DNA from: Hymenobacter radiodurans
GTDB taxonomy: Bacteria; Bacteroidota; Bacteroidia; Cytophagales; Hymenobacteraceae
Direction: 5' to 3'
Length of the DNA: 64,000 nt
NCBI RefSeq assembly: GCF_004355185.1
Contig: NZ_CP037922.1
Span: forward strand, 3,194,001-3,258,000
Shown: positions 10,526 through 18,704 of the stretch, piece after piece
Position numbering within the stretch: position 1 is the first letter of the stretch
How the letters are laid out: every line of letters starts with the position of its first letter
Program-made: the position numbers and the translations under genes
The notes under the pieces: model-generated
What the model saw: only the letters and a program-made list of their open reading frames with translations
The model's database searches: none
Told to the model about the DNA's origin: nothing

Positions 10526-11342
10526 CGCTCACCAGCATTTCTGGCACTTTGAGCCCACACGCGACGCTTGGATTACCGACGAGATGCGCTTGCTCCGGCG
10601 CGACTTTTTGCCCCCCGAGCTTCATCCCTTACTCCAGCAACACGGCTTCGAGGGCTGCGTGGCGGTGCAGGCCGATCAATCGGAAGGTGAAACGGCTTTT
10701 CTGCTTGAACTGGCCGCCAAACATGACTTCATCAAAGGGGTCGTAGGCTGGGTGGATTTGCAGGCCGAAAACATCGAAGAGCGGCTAGCTTACTACAACC
10801 AGTTTGCCAAGCTCAAAGGCTTTCGGCACATCCTGCAAGGCGAAGCCGATCGGGCGCTGATGCTGCGACCGGAATTTCGGCGCGGCATCAGTGCCCTGGG
10901 CCAATACGGCTTTACCTACGACTTGCTCATCCTCCCCGATCAGCTAGTGTATGCAACGGAATTGGACGCAGCTTTTCCCAACCAGGCTTTCGTGCTCGAT
11001 CATTTAGCCAAGCCACTCATAAAAGCCGGCGAATTAAAGCCGTGGCGGCGCGATATTCAAGCCCTGGCCGCGCGCGAAAATGTGCTATGCAAAGTATCAG
11101 GGCTCTTAACCGAGGCCGACTGGCAGCGGTGGCAACCGGCTGATTTTCGGCCTTACCTCGATGTGGTTTTCGACGCCTTCGGACCTAAGCGGGTGTTGTT
11201 CGGCTCCGATTGGCCCGTATGCGAAGTGGCGGGCGGCTACAGTCGTACAATTGCTTTGATGGAAGACTATCTGGCCTCTTTTTCACCCTCGGAGCAAGCC
11301 CAGTTTTGGGGCGACAACGCAACTTCCTTTTACAACCTTTAA
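10512..11342 (+). CDS. Amidohydrolase, likely L-fuconolactonase
   Basis: A 276-residue amidohydrolase of the COG3618 lactonase type. It opens with IDAHQHFWHFEP, the metal-binding HxH. Further on are VLDHLAKP and LFGSDWPVCEVAGGY, the conserved His and Asp regions. The family hydrolyses sugar lactones such as L-fucono- and L-rhamnono-lactone. Between a sugar dehydrogenase and keto-acid enzymes, opening of the lactone made by L-fucose oxidation fits best. Its start overlaps the FAH gene by 14 bp, and the next gene begins 9 bp after its stop. Confidence 0.87.
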   Translation: MARIDAHQHFWHFEPTRDAWITDEMRLLRRDFLPPELHPLLQQHGFEGCVAVQADQSEGETAFLLELAAKHDFIKGVVGWVDLQAENIEERLAYYNQFAKLKGFRHILQGEADRALMLRPEFRRGISALGQYGFTYDLLILPDQLVYATELDAAFPNQAFVLDHLAKPLIKAGELKPWRRDIQALAARENVLCKVSGLLTEADWQRWQPADFRPYLDVVFDAFGPKRVLFGSDWPVCEVAGGYSRTIALMEDYLASFSPSEQAQFWGDNATSFYNL

Positions 11343-11351
11343 TGCTACTCC

Positions 11352-12140
11352 ATGGACTTGTACCTGGCTGATAAGATTATCCTGGTTACGGGCGGCGCCA
11401 AAGGCATTGGCGCGGGCATCGCGCAGGTGCTGGCCGACGAAGGCGCCATTCCGGTCATTGTGGGGCGTAGCGAGCAGGACAACCAGCAAATGGTGGCCAA
11501 CATTGAGGCGGCGGGGGGCAAATCTTGGCAGGTAGTGGCCGAGTTGACGGAGCCCGACGCCTGCGAAAAAGCCGTCCAGGCTGTTGTGGCGCAGTTTGGA
11601 CGGATTGATGGGCTGGTGAATAATGCCGGCGTGAATGATGGTGTGGGACTGGAACACGGCACCTACGAAGGCTTTATGCAGAGCCTGCACCGCAACCTGG
11701 TGCATTATTACCTGCTGGCCCACCATGCTTTGCCGGAGTTGAAGAAGTCGAAAGGCTCGATTGTGAACATCAGCTCAAAAACAGCCGAAACCGGGCAGGG
11801 TAACACCTCGGCCTATGCCGCGGCTAATGGCGGACGCAATGCCCTGACCCGCGAGTGGGCCGTGGAGCTGCTCAAATACGGCATTCGCGTGAATGCCGTA
11901 GTGGTGGCCGAGTGCTGGACGCCGCAGTACGAAACCTGGATTCAGACGCTGCCCAACCCCGAGGAAAAGCTGCGCGAAATCACCAGCAAAATTCCGCTGG
12001 AAAACCGCATGACCACGGCCGAAGAAATTGCCAACACCACAGCCTTTCTGCTCTCCCGCCGCAGCAGCCACACCACGGGCCAGATTCTGTACGTCGATGG
12101 CGGCTACGTGCACCTCGATCGGGCACTGGCCAACGCCTGA
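11352..12140 (+). CDS. SDR oxidoreductase, likely L-fucose dehydrogenase, with altered YxxxK
   Basis: A 262-residue SDR resembling L-fucose dehydrogenases. It shows TGGAKGIGAGI, NNAGVNDGVG, NISSKTAETGQGNTSAY and TREWAVELLKYGIRVNAV. The catalytic tyrosine is followed by AAAN, so the usual YxxxK lysine is Asn (about position 161). The reading is clean and the frame is intact. It would oxidise L-fucose to its lactone for the preceding lactonase. It is the last gene of the catabolic operon; the histidine kinase follows after 180 bp. The assignment to fucose rather than another 6-deoxy or related sugar is inference. Confidence 0.8.
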   Translation: MDLYLADKIILVTGGAKGIGAGIAQVLADEGAIPVIVGRSEQDNQQMVANIEAAGGKSWQVVAELTEPDACEKAVQAVVAQFGRIDGLVNNAGVNDGVGLEHGTYEGFMQSLHRNLVHYYLLAHHALPELKKSKGSIVNISSKTAETGQGNTSAYAAANGGRNALTREWAVELLKYGIRVNAVVVAECWTPQYETWIQTLPNPEEKLREITSKIPLENRMTTAEEIANTTAFLLSRRSSHTTGQILYVDGGYVHLDRALANA

Positions 12141-12321
12141 TGTGCCCCCACTCCCGGCGCGAATGTCTGGGGGGCAAATCTGCCAACCGAATATAAGTAG
12201 CGGCGAAAATTCTGCTGGTACGATGCGCGTTTATTAGTAGCTTGCTTGTATAAATTCCTATTCCTAATAGGATTAATACCACTCGCGGGAGGTGGCTCGC
12301 GGAGCGGTCACGCCTACTTCT

Positions 12322-14490
12322 ATGCGCTACTTGTTGCTGCTCGTCGTCCTGTGGATACTTCCGGCTGCCGGAGGCGCGGCCCAATCCGCTGACACCATAC
12401 GCACGATCAACCGCCTGCCCAAGAACGGACTGCTCCTCGAAAAAGGGTGGCGCTACCATGTGGGCGACAATCCAGAATGGGCCAAGCCCGGCTTCGACGA
12501 CAGGGTCTGGGATACGATTAGCCCAACCTGGTCTCAACGAGATCTACCACCCCGCCTCATGAACGGCATCAACTGGCTGCGCCTGCGCTTTCGCCTCGGT
12601 GACAGCCTGCGCCAGCAAGCCTTGTTGGTGCAAATCAGCCAACTAGGAGCGATGGAAATTTACTGCAATGGCCGGCTCGTGCAGCGCCAAGGCACGCTTC
12701 ATCCCGATCCTAGTCGAGCTACGCCCGGCGCCATTAACCCCGGCCCGGTGGTGCTACCCATAGCCGTGGGGTCGGCCGAACAGGTGCTGGCCGTTCGGTT
12801 GGTATTGTGGGCGCCTCCCGTCCGGCTTGGCACCGACGAGGTACCCTTGTTGCGCGTATGGCTGCGAACGGTACCGCAGTTGCTGGCCTCAACTGCGACG
12901 CAGGAAGTAAGCCGCACTATTTTTTATGTTGTGGGGGGCATTTTTTGCCTGCTCATGCTCCTGCACTTTGCTTTTTTTCACTACAATCCCGCTCAACTCG
13001 CCAATCGCTACTTTGCTCTCTATGCCCTCTCACTGACTTTGGCCTCGTTGGGGGTGTATTACGGCAGCACGCTGAGTTTGGCGCGCGTCCCGGCCTTGGT
13101 GTTGAGTGGCATCACGTTTACGCTCTTCTTTTTGGGTAGTATGTGGGCGGTGCGGGCGCTGTATGCCCTCTTCAACTTCCGTTTAGGCTTGATTTATTAT
13201 GCCCTGTGGGGATGCTTGATCGTCCTGCTGCTGTTTCACCACTTTCATTTATTCTCCACTCTTAGCTTTCTCAGTTACTTAGCGTTTGTGGTTCTCGCTA
13301 CGGCCGAGCAGCTGCGCCTCACGGTGCGGGCCCTGCGCCAGCGGCAGCGCGGAGCCTGGATTATCGGCTCCGGGTTTGCCCTGGGGCTGCTGTGCGCGCT
13401 GCTTTTTGCCAGTTTGATTGTGACAGAGGTGAGGTTCAGTATGCAGTTGGAAAACTTCTTTTACCCGCTGATCTACCTGCCTCCGGCCCTGGGCATCTCC
13501 TTGTTTCTGGCCCGCGAGTTTGCCCTCGACAGCCAATTGCTCCAACTCAAACTGGACGAAGTAAAGCGGCTCTCGGCTCAAACCCTGGCTCAGGAGCAAG
13601 AAAAGCAAACCCTATTGGCCCAGCAAAATGAAACTCTGGAACAGCAGGTGCAGCAGCGCACGGCCGCTCTGCAACGCTCTCTCACAGAACTACGCACCAC
13701 CCAAACGCAACTGATTCAGCGGGAGAAAATGGCCTCGCTGGGGGAGCTCACAGCGGGTATTGCCCACGAAATTCAGAACCCTTTGAACTTCGTCACCAAC
13801 TTCGCCGACGTGAGCACGGAGCTTTGCCACGAAGCCCAGGAAGTGGTGGCCGGCTCGGCTTATCCGGCTCCTCAGAAAGGAGCATTAGCCGAGCTGTTAA
13901 GCGACCTAGGCGAAAATCAAGTCAAGATAACCCAGCACGGGCAGCGGGCCGCCAGCATTGTGCGGGGCATGCTGGAGCATGCCCGTGCCAGCACCGGCGA
14001 GCGCCAGCCCACCGACGTGAATGCGCTGTGTGAGGAATATCTGCGCTTAGCTTATCAGGGCTTGCGAGCTAAGGACAAAACGTTCAACGCTACGCTAACC
14101 AGCGACTTAGCCCCCGATTTGCCCCTGGTAACCGCTGTTGCTTCGGACCTGGGGCGGGTGCTGCTGAACCTGCTGACCAACGCCTTTTATGCCGTGCGCC
14201 AGCGCCAGCAGCAAGGGGGTGAAAATGGCTACGTCCCTACCGTGCGCATCAGCACCCGCCACGGAGGCAACCAGGTGAAAATACAGGTGCAGGACAACGG
14301 TACTGGCATCCCCGATCATGTGAAGGCAAAGGTGTTTCAGCCCTTCTTCACCACCAAGCCCTCGGGCGAAGGCACGGGCCTGGGCCTCTCGCTCAGCTAC
14401 GACATCATCACCAAAGGCCACGGCGGCACCCTCACCGTGGAGAGCGAAGAGGGTAAGGGCAGTGAGTTTAGCATCACCCTGCCCGTATAG
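12322..14490 (+). CDS. Sensor histidine kinase with 7TMR-DISM sensor
   Basis: A 722-residue inner-membrane kinase. The order is signal peptide, an extracytoplasmic beta-rich sensor of about 170 residues (WRYHVGDNPEWAKPGFDD is the usual DISM entry), seven hydrophobic segments at roughly 200-400, and a long Gln/Glu-rich coiled coil. Then come the HisKA box LTAGIAHEIQNPLNF with phospho-acceptor His near 482, and a HATPase with NLLTNAFYAV, DNGTGIP and GTGLGLSLSY. No response regulator is adjacent. I chose ATG 12322 over an upstream GTG because it gives a clean signal peptide. It may sense products linked to the sugar operon, but only position suggests this. Confidence 0.88.
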   Translation: MRYLLLLVVLWILPAAGGAAQSADTIRTINRLPKNGLLLEKGWRYHVGDNPEWAKPGFDDRVWDTISPTWSQRDLPPRLMNGINWLRLRFRLGDSLRQQALLVQISQLGAMEIYCNGRLVQRQGTLHPDPSRATPGAINPGPVVLPIAVGSAEQVLAVRLVLWAPPVRLGTDEVPLLRVWLRTVPQLLASTATQEVSRTIFYVVGGIFCLLMLLHFAFFHYNPAQLANRYFALYALSLTLASLGVYYGSTLSLARVPALVLSGITFTLFFLGSMWAVRALYALFNFRLGLIYYALWGCLIVLLLFHHFHLFSTLSFLSYLAFVVLATAEQLRLTVRALRQRQRGAWIIGSGFALGLLCALLFASLIVTEVRFSMQLENFFYPLIYLPPALGISLFLAREFALDSQLLQLKLDEVKRLSAQTLAQEQEKQTLLAQQNETLEQQVQQRTAALQRSLTELRTTQTQLIQREKMASLGELTAGIAHEIQNPLNFVTNFADVSTELCHEAQEVVAGSAYPAPQKGALAELLSDLGENQVKITQHGQRAASIVRGMLEHARASTGERQPTDVNALCEEYLRLAYQGLRAKDKTFNATLTSDLAPDLPLVTAVASDLGRVLLNLLTNAFYAVRQRQQQGGENGYVPTVRISTRHGGNQVKIQVQDNGTGIPDHVKAKVFQPFFTTKPSGEGTGLGLSLSYDIITKGHGGTLTVESEEGKGSEFSITLPV

Positions 14491-14660
14491 GTACTAGTGA
14501 CGGGCACTCACGATCCTAGGTCGGAGCTACACTTGTGGGCTATGAAAATGAGCTAACGCTGGGCAAAGCTCTGCTGCTGAGCTTGGGCGCGAGCCAAACA
14601 CTCCATGTTTTGGGACACAAAGCACTGCAATAATGAATGTTTTGATTGTGAGGGGCTTTT

Positions 14661-15635
14661 TTACTCCAACTGCCGTGGAGGCGCCGCCCAGTCGTTGGCG
14701 GGCTTGCAAATGCGCACGAAATCGACATCAAACTGGGCCTCCTGGAAGCTAGCATCGACTACCTCCAGGCCTAAAAGTACCTGAGCCGCGCGGCCGAACG
14801 GGGTAAACATTCCATTTTCCACTAGTCCGGGCAGACATTGTCCGGGGCGGTAACGGATAGTAGAGAGCACTTGGCCATCGAAATACCATGTCAGCTCATC
14901 TTCGCTCCACGCCAGCCCATAGGTATGAAAGCCTTCGTCTAGCCCCGGCGCGCCCACATACGGAGAGGTATAGGCGTAGATAGCCTGCCAGAAAGGATGA
15001 GGCTCGCCCTGAGCAGGCGTGCGAGTGCAGTCGGTGGCAGCTGCGTTCCAGTTGTGCAGCGTGGTGGCGAAGCCCGAGAGCCCATCGTTTCCCTCCACAA
15101 TGTCGCATTCCATATCGTTACTCAACAGCCAGAACCCGGCATTGGCCCCATACTTTGTAGTGCGGGCCCGGTAGCGCGGGAGCCGGCAGCGCACTTCAAA
15201 CAATCCGCGCTGCATGGCATAGACCCCATGTGCAGCCCCGTCCACTAAGGGATTAGGTTTAAGGCGCAACCCACCCGAGCGATAGCGACTTTGGGGGGTG
15301 CAGGCTGCTGAGCTGTCAGGCGTGGCCGTGATGCGCAGGAACTGCACGTTTTTCTCCGCTATCAGGCTCAACGCTTTGTTTTTGCCCCCCAGTAAGTCCG
15401 GGGTGGTATCAAAGCAATGCAGACGATCTGTGTTTTCGTCTCCGACCCGGTTCAGATACCAGTTGGCTAGTGTATGCTCCTCACTGTCGAAGCCATCGAA
15501 AAACACCTGCTGCCACTCCCCTGCTGGGTTAGTAACACTCTGGAGCCCCCCATTCCGCATGCACTGGCCCCAACTGACGAGCGGAGCCAACATAAGCAGA
15601 GCACAAATCAGCAATCGTGACAGGAACATATACAT
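14661..15635 (-). CDS. GH16-family glycosidase, secreted
   Basis: A 324-residue secreted glycoside hydrolase family 16 protein (beta-glucanase/agarase clan). The signal peptide is MYMFLSRLLICALLMLAPLV. The double-acid motif MECDIVEGND (ExDxxE) carries the nucleophile and acid/base Glu, and GFWLLSND and FHTYGLAWSEDELTWYFDG are typical flanks. The substrate cannot be read from the sequence. A longer open frame reaches 15878, but the ATG at 15635 (or 15629) is where the signal peptide begins. It lies alone, opposite to its neighbours. Confidence 0.87.
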   Translation of the reverse strand: MYMFLSRLLICALLMLAPLVSWGQCMRNGGLQSVTNPAGEWQQVFFDGFDSEEHTLANWYLNRVGDENTDRLHCFDTTPDLLGGKNKALSLIAEKNVQFLRITATPDSSAACTPQSRYRSGGLRLKPNPLVDGAAHGVYAMQRGLFEVRCRLPRYRARTTKYGANAGFWLLSNDMECDIVEGNDGLSGFATTLHNWNAAATDCTRTPAQGEPHPFWQAIYAYTSPYVGAPGLDEGFHTYGLAWSEDELTWYFDGQVLSTIRYRPGQCLPGLVENGMFTPFGRAAQVLLGLEVVDASFQEAQFDVDFVRICKPANDWAAPPRQLE

Positions 15636-15960
15636 AAAACGAAATCGCGAGCTAATCATGATTTGCGTGGGGCGACGTGCAACGACACTTATGGTGAACT
15701 CTTTTCCAAGGTGAAAAGCCAAGCGTTGGCCCCAAAGATAGCGGCGACGAAAACAAGTGGAATACAGGCCAGTACTAATCACCGAATGGAGAGGAGACAG
15801 CTGAACGAGTTCAGCCAAGCACCTATTTTCCTTCTGCCGTATCCTGCGAAGTATTTGCGTATTTTCACCCTTAGTCAACCCACAGGCAGAGCCTCGTACC
15901 TAGTGGCTACAACTAGCGCAGATGTAAGGCTTATTAGTCCACTTAACGCCGGAGCAGCAC

Positions 15961-17721
15961 ATGACCACCTATCGGCTTCATTATCTGTTGGCCCCAAGTC
16001 TGGTGCTCACTCTGCTTTGCTGCTCCTGCCAGAAGAAAAAGGCTACGCCTTCGCGCCAGGCGCTGAATGAGCTGAATCTGAGGTCTGGCCAGCTCATTAC
16101 TTGTGGCCCACCCAACCAGCAGCTCGGTACCCTGACCTTTCCCATTTCCTGCCACACCGAAACCCAGGCCAATTTTTCCCTGGGCCTGAAGCTGCTGCAT
16201 TCCTTTGAGTATGAGGAGGCGGAGAAGGTTTTCGCCGCAATCATCCGCCAGCAGCCAACCTGCCCGATGGCTTATTGGGGCGTAGCCATGAGCACTTTTC
16301 ATCCTCTCTGGACGCCTCCCTCCGAACCCGAACTGCGGAAGGGAGCGAATGCCTTGGCCATCGCGCAGGCCTTGCCGCCTTCCTCGCCCAAAGAAGCCGC
16401 GTACGTCTCGGCTCTAGCCACTTTTTACCACGATTGGAAAACAGTAGGCCACCGACCCCGCTGCCTGCGCTTTGCCCAGGCTATGGAAAAGCTGGCCGCC
16501 CGTTACCCCGACGATCCGGAAGCTACAATCCTATATGCTTTGGCGCTGACGGCCGCCGCTGATCCGGCCGATAAATCGTTTGCCCAGCAAAAAAAAGCCG
16601 GAGTCCTGCTCACGGCGCTGGCCCCCAAATACCCCAATCATCCGGGCATCATTCATTACCTGATTCATGCCTACGATATACCGGAACTTGCCCCCCGGGC
16701 CTTGCCCGCAGCACGCAAATACGCCGCAGTAGCCCCGTCGTCGGCCCATGCCTTACACATGCCATCGCATATTTTTACCCGCCTGGGTCTCTGGAAGGAA
16801 GCTATTGCCTCTAATCTGGGCTCGGTGGCGGCGGCCCAATGCTATGCCGAGCAGGCCGGCTTGCAGGGGCATTGGGACGAAGAGCTGCATGGCCTTGATT
16901 ACCTTATGTACGCCTATTTGCAGGAAGGCGACAACCAGCGCGCCAAGCAGCAATGGACCTACCTGCAATCGATTACCGCCGTCGAGCCTACCACCTTCAA
17001 AGTTGCTTATGCCTATGCAGCTATCCCTGCCCGGTACGTACTGGAAAACCGACAGTGGCAACAGGCGGCAGCACTACGGCTGCCCAGTGCCCCCGTTCCG
17101 TGGGAGCAGTTCCCTTGGCAGGAAGCCATTCACCATTTTGCTCGATTGATGGGCGCCGTACATACCGATAACAATGCTGCGGCCCAAACGGAATGGCAGA
17201 CCCTACAGCGACTGGAGAACACGTTGAAACAGCAAAAAGACGCCTACAAAGCGCAGCAAGTGCATGTTCAGGTGATGACGGGCGAGGCCTGGATGCAATG
17301 GCAGGAAGGCAAAGCTGAGGCAGCGGCAGCCTTGATGCGGCGTGCCGCGGCGCTGGAAGACAGTACCGAAAAGCACCCCGTTACGCCCAGCGAAGTGCTG
17401 CCAGCCCGCGAGTTATTGGGGGATATGCTCTTAGCCATGAATCGCCCAGATGAGGCATTAGCTGCCTATGAGGCCAATTTGCAGAAACACTCCAATCGCT
17501 TTAATGGACTATATGGCGCCGGGCTGGCGGCCGAACGTGCGGGCAATGCGGATAAGGCTCGCCGCTATTATCAGCAGTTGCTCTCTATAGCCGCCCTAAG
17601 CGCTACTCGGCCTGAACTCACGCAAGCTCGTCGCTTCCTGCAAAGCCAGCCGAGTTCTAGCACAAACACGAGTATTTCGCTTCGTTTGGGGGGCAAAAAT
17701 AGCTTGGTATCGGGCTATTAG
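15961..17721 (+). CDS. TPR lipoprotein
   Basis: A 586-residue protein with an SPII signal (LTLLCCSC), hence probably lipid-anchored. The body is helical, with recurring tetratricopeptide-like patterns: SFEYEEAEKVFAAIIRQQP, HPGIIHYLIHAYD, DEALAAYEANLQKHSNRFNGLYGAGLAAERAG. Proteins of this type are common in Bacteroidota and usually annotated as TPR-repeat proteins of unknown role. The segment SHIFTRLGLW recurs in that family. The G6 motif 17688-17693 is in frame near the C terminus. The long non-coding region and riboswitch follow its stop. Confidence 0.83.
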   Translation: MTTYRLHYLLAPSLVLTLLCCSCQKKKATPSRQALNELNLRSGQLITCGPPNQQLGTLTFPISCHTETQANFSLGLKLLHSFEYEEAEKVFAAIIRQQPTCPMAYWGVAMSTFHPLWTPPSEPELRKGANALAIAQALPPSSPKEAAYVSALATFYHDWKTVGHRPRCLRFAQAMEKLAARYPDDPEATILYALALTAAADPADKSFAQQKKAGVLLTALAPKYPNHPGIIHYLIHAYDIPELAPRALPAARKYAAVAPSSAHALHMPSHIFTRLGLWKEAIASNLGSVAAAQCYAEQAGLQGHWDEELHGLDYLMYAYLQEGDNQRAKQQWTYLQSITAVEPTTFKVAYAYAAIPARYVLENRQWQQAAALRLPSAPVPWEQFPWQEAIHHFARLMGAVHTDNNAAAQTEWQTLQRLENTLKQQKDAYKAQQVHVQVMTGEAWMQWQEGKAEAAAALMRRAAALEDSTEKHPVTPSEVLPARELLGDMLLAMNRPDEALAAYEANLQKHSNRFNGLYGAGLAAERAGNADKARRYYQQLLSIAALSATRPELTQARRFLQSQPSSSTNTSISLRLGGKNSLVSGY

Positions 17722-17988
17722 TCGGGCTAGAACAGGTAGGTGCAACTATGGTTTTTGGCCTTGAGGCAATCATGTCTGGCAATAACTATGGTTGCGATTT
17801 TTGCTCGAGCCGGGAGGCTGTATGCAGAATAACACAAAGAAATATTCGACTTTTTTTATCAACGTTCCATGCATGCTTTCCTATTCCGCTGGGGGGCAAA
17901 TATTGCTATTAGCGTTCCTGTTACCGGTTTTTGGGATGATGCATGCTTTAGCTTTATAACTGAGTGAATAGCCCAGCGCAGAATAAAA

Positions 17989-18020
17989 TTTGCGTTTCTG
18001 AAAAACGCGTCTTTACCTTT
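17989..18020 (+). promoter_or_regulatory. Predicted Bacteroidota-type promoter before the SAM riboswitch
   Basis: TTTG at 17989-17992 and TACCTTT at 18014-18020 are separated by 21 bases, matching the sigma-ABfr pattern TTTG/TAnnTTTG with one end-base deviation. The start would fall near 18027, about 25 bases before the riboswitch P1 stem. The rest of 17722-17988 shows only one G6 motif (17891-17896) and no gene. Confidence 0.5.
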
Positions 18021-18051
18021 ACAGCATCAATTCTTTCCCACTAAAAGGATT

Positions 18052-18145
18052 GTTTTTATACAGAGGCGTGGAGAGACAGGCTCGACGAAACGCCGGCAAC
18101 CCCCAGCACAACTGGAACGGTGCCAAGTCCTGACCATATAAAAAC
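18052..18145 (+). promoter_or_regulatory. SAM-I (S-box) riboswitch
   Basis: The core matches the SAM-I aptamer: AGAGGCGTGGAGAGACAGG, then CTCGACGAAACGCCGGCAACC, then GGTGCCAAGTCCTG. A perfect 9-bp P1 closes it (GTTTTTATA 18052-18060 with TATAAAAAC 18137-18145). P3 and P4 arms are visible as GGC/GCC and CCAG/CTGG. SAM-I aptamers normally repress methionine or sulfur genes when SAM is abundant. Here no methionine gene follows: the next genes on the strand are a Cys-rich leader ORF and, 560 bases on, a SusC/SusD pair. I am confident in the aptamer; control of the SusC gene is inference. Confidence 0.9.
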
Positions 18146-18153
18146 AAATTGCC

Positions 18154-18270
18154 GTGAAAAGCTCCCCCAGTACCCCCGCTGCATCCATCACCCGCTACGC
18201 TCTACAGCATCGGTGTTGTCGAATGTGTTCTTGTGCCATCGGTATGCCGATGGCCGGTGTGGTCTGCTAA
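18154..18270 (+). CDS. Cysteine-rich leader peptide
   Basis: A 38-codon ORF starts at GTG 9 bases past the riboswitch P1 stem and stops at 18270. An in-frame stop (TAA) just upstream leaves only this start. It is Ser/Pro/Ala-rich at first, then reads HRCCRMCSCAIGMPM and ends in Cys: five Cys and three internal Met in the last 19 residues. The Cys codons sit directly before a strong hairpin and a terminator-like hairpin. That is the architecture of a translation-coupled attenuator sensing charged tRNA-Cys. It is too short and odd to be a functional enzyme. Whether it is translated is not shown. Confidence 0.65.
   Translation: MKSSPSTPAASITRYALQHRCCRMCSCAIGMPMAGVVC
18235..18254 (+). promoter_or_regulatory. 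Leader hairpin (possible pause or antiterminator arm)
   Basis: GCCATCGG (18235-18242) and CCGATGGC (18247-18254) form a perfect 8-bp stem with a TATG loop. It begins right after the Cys-Ser-Cys codons of the leader ORF, where a stalled ribosome would prevent folding. Confidence 0.55.
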
Positions 18271-18295
18271 GGCGTCGGGAAAGACTCCGTTTTTT
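18271..18295 (+). terminator. Terminator-like hairpin after the leader ORF
   Basis: GGCGTC, loop GGGAAA, GACTCC (one mismatch), then G and six T. It starts at the first base after the leader stop codon. It is weak but correctly placed to be an attenuator under the control of the leader, the riboswitch, or both. Confidence 0.5.
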
Positions 18296-18704
18296 CTGCT
18301 AAGCCACTGCCGAAGAAGGTAGCGTTGCGCCGCAAGGTAGCCGCGCCCAACCGTACCCTTTTGGCAGCACCCACAGCCCACGCCCGCCTACCGAGCCCGC
18401 CCCGAACGTCCTTGCGCTTCGGCTCCCGGTCTTAGGTCGGCCCACGCCCCAATTTTCTTCGCCAACAGCTACCGCTTGTACCGCGGTAACGCGATGCCCT
18501 TCTGTGTACAAGCTGGGCCGCGAGGAGGAAATCACGCGCTGCTAAAGCTTTATTTACGGCGCGCCAGGGACGAAAAGCAAACTACTAACACCGCTCGTCC
18601 TGCTGCCCCACGACCTGTCTGCCACTGGGCATTGCGGGTCGGCTGGGGGCAAAATGGGGCTGGCCAGATGGGTTCAATCAACCCTTATCATCTATTTCTT
18701 CCTC
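18296..18704 (+). other. About 410 bases of unexplained 5' region before SusC
   Basis: Between the terminator-like hairpin and the SusC ATG I see no convincing gene in any frame. Several short open frames exist, but they lack plausible starts or family features. A G5 copy of the window-wide motif is at 18645-18649. If the SusC transcript starts at the promoter before the riboswitch, this is a very long 5' UTR. Otherwise a second promoter must lie here; I could not point to one. Confidence 0.5.

Noticed and set aside
15636-15878. N-terminal extension of the GH16 gene
   Set aside because: The extra 81 residues show no GH16 or signal-peptide features; the signal peptide begins at 15635.
18299-18535. 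Minus-strand ORF of 78 codons in the SusC leader region
   Set aside because: Low-complexity translation without family features, and it lies in the presumed leader.
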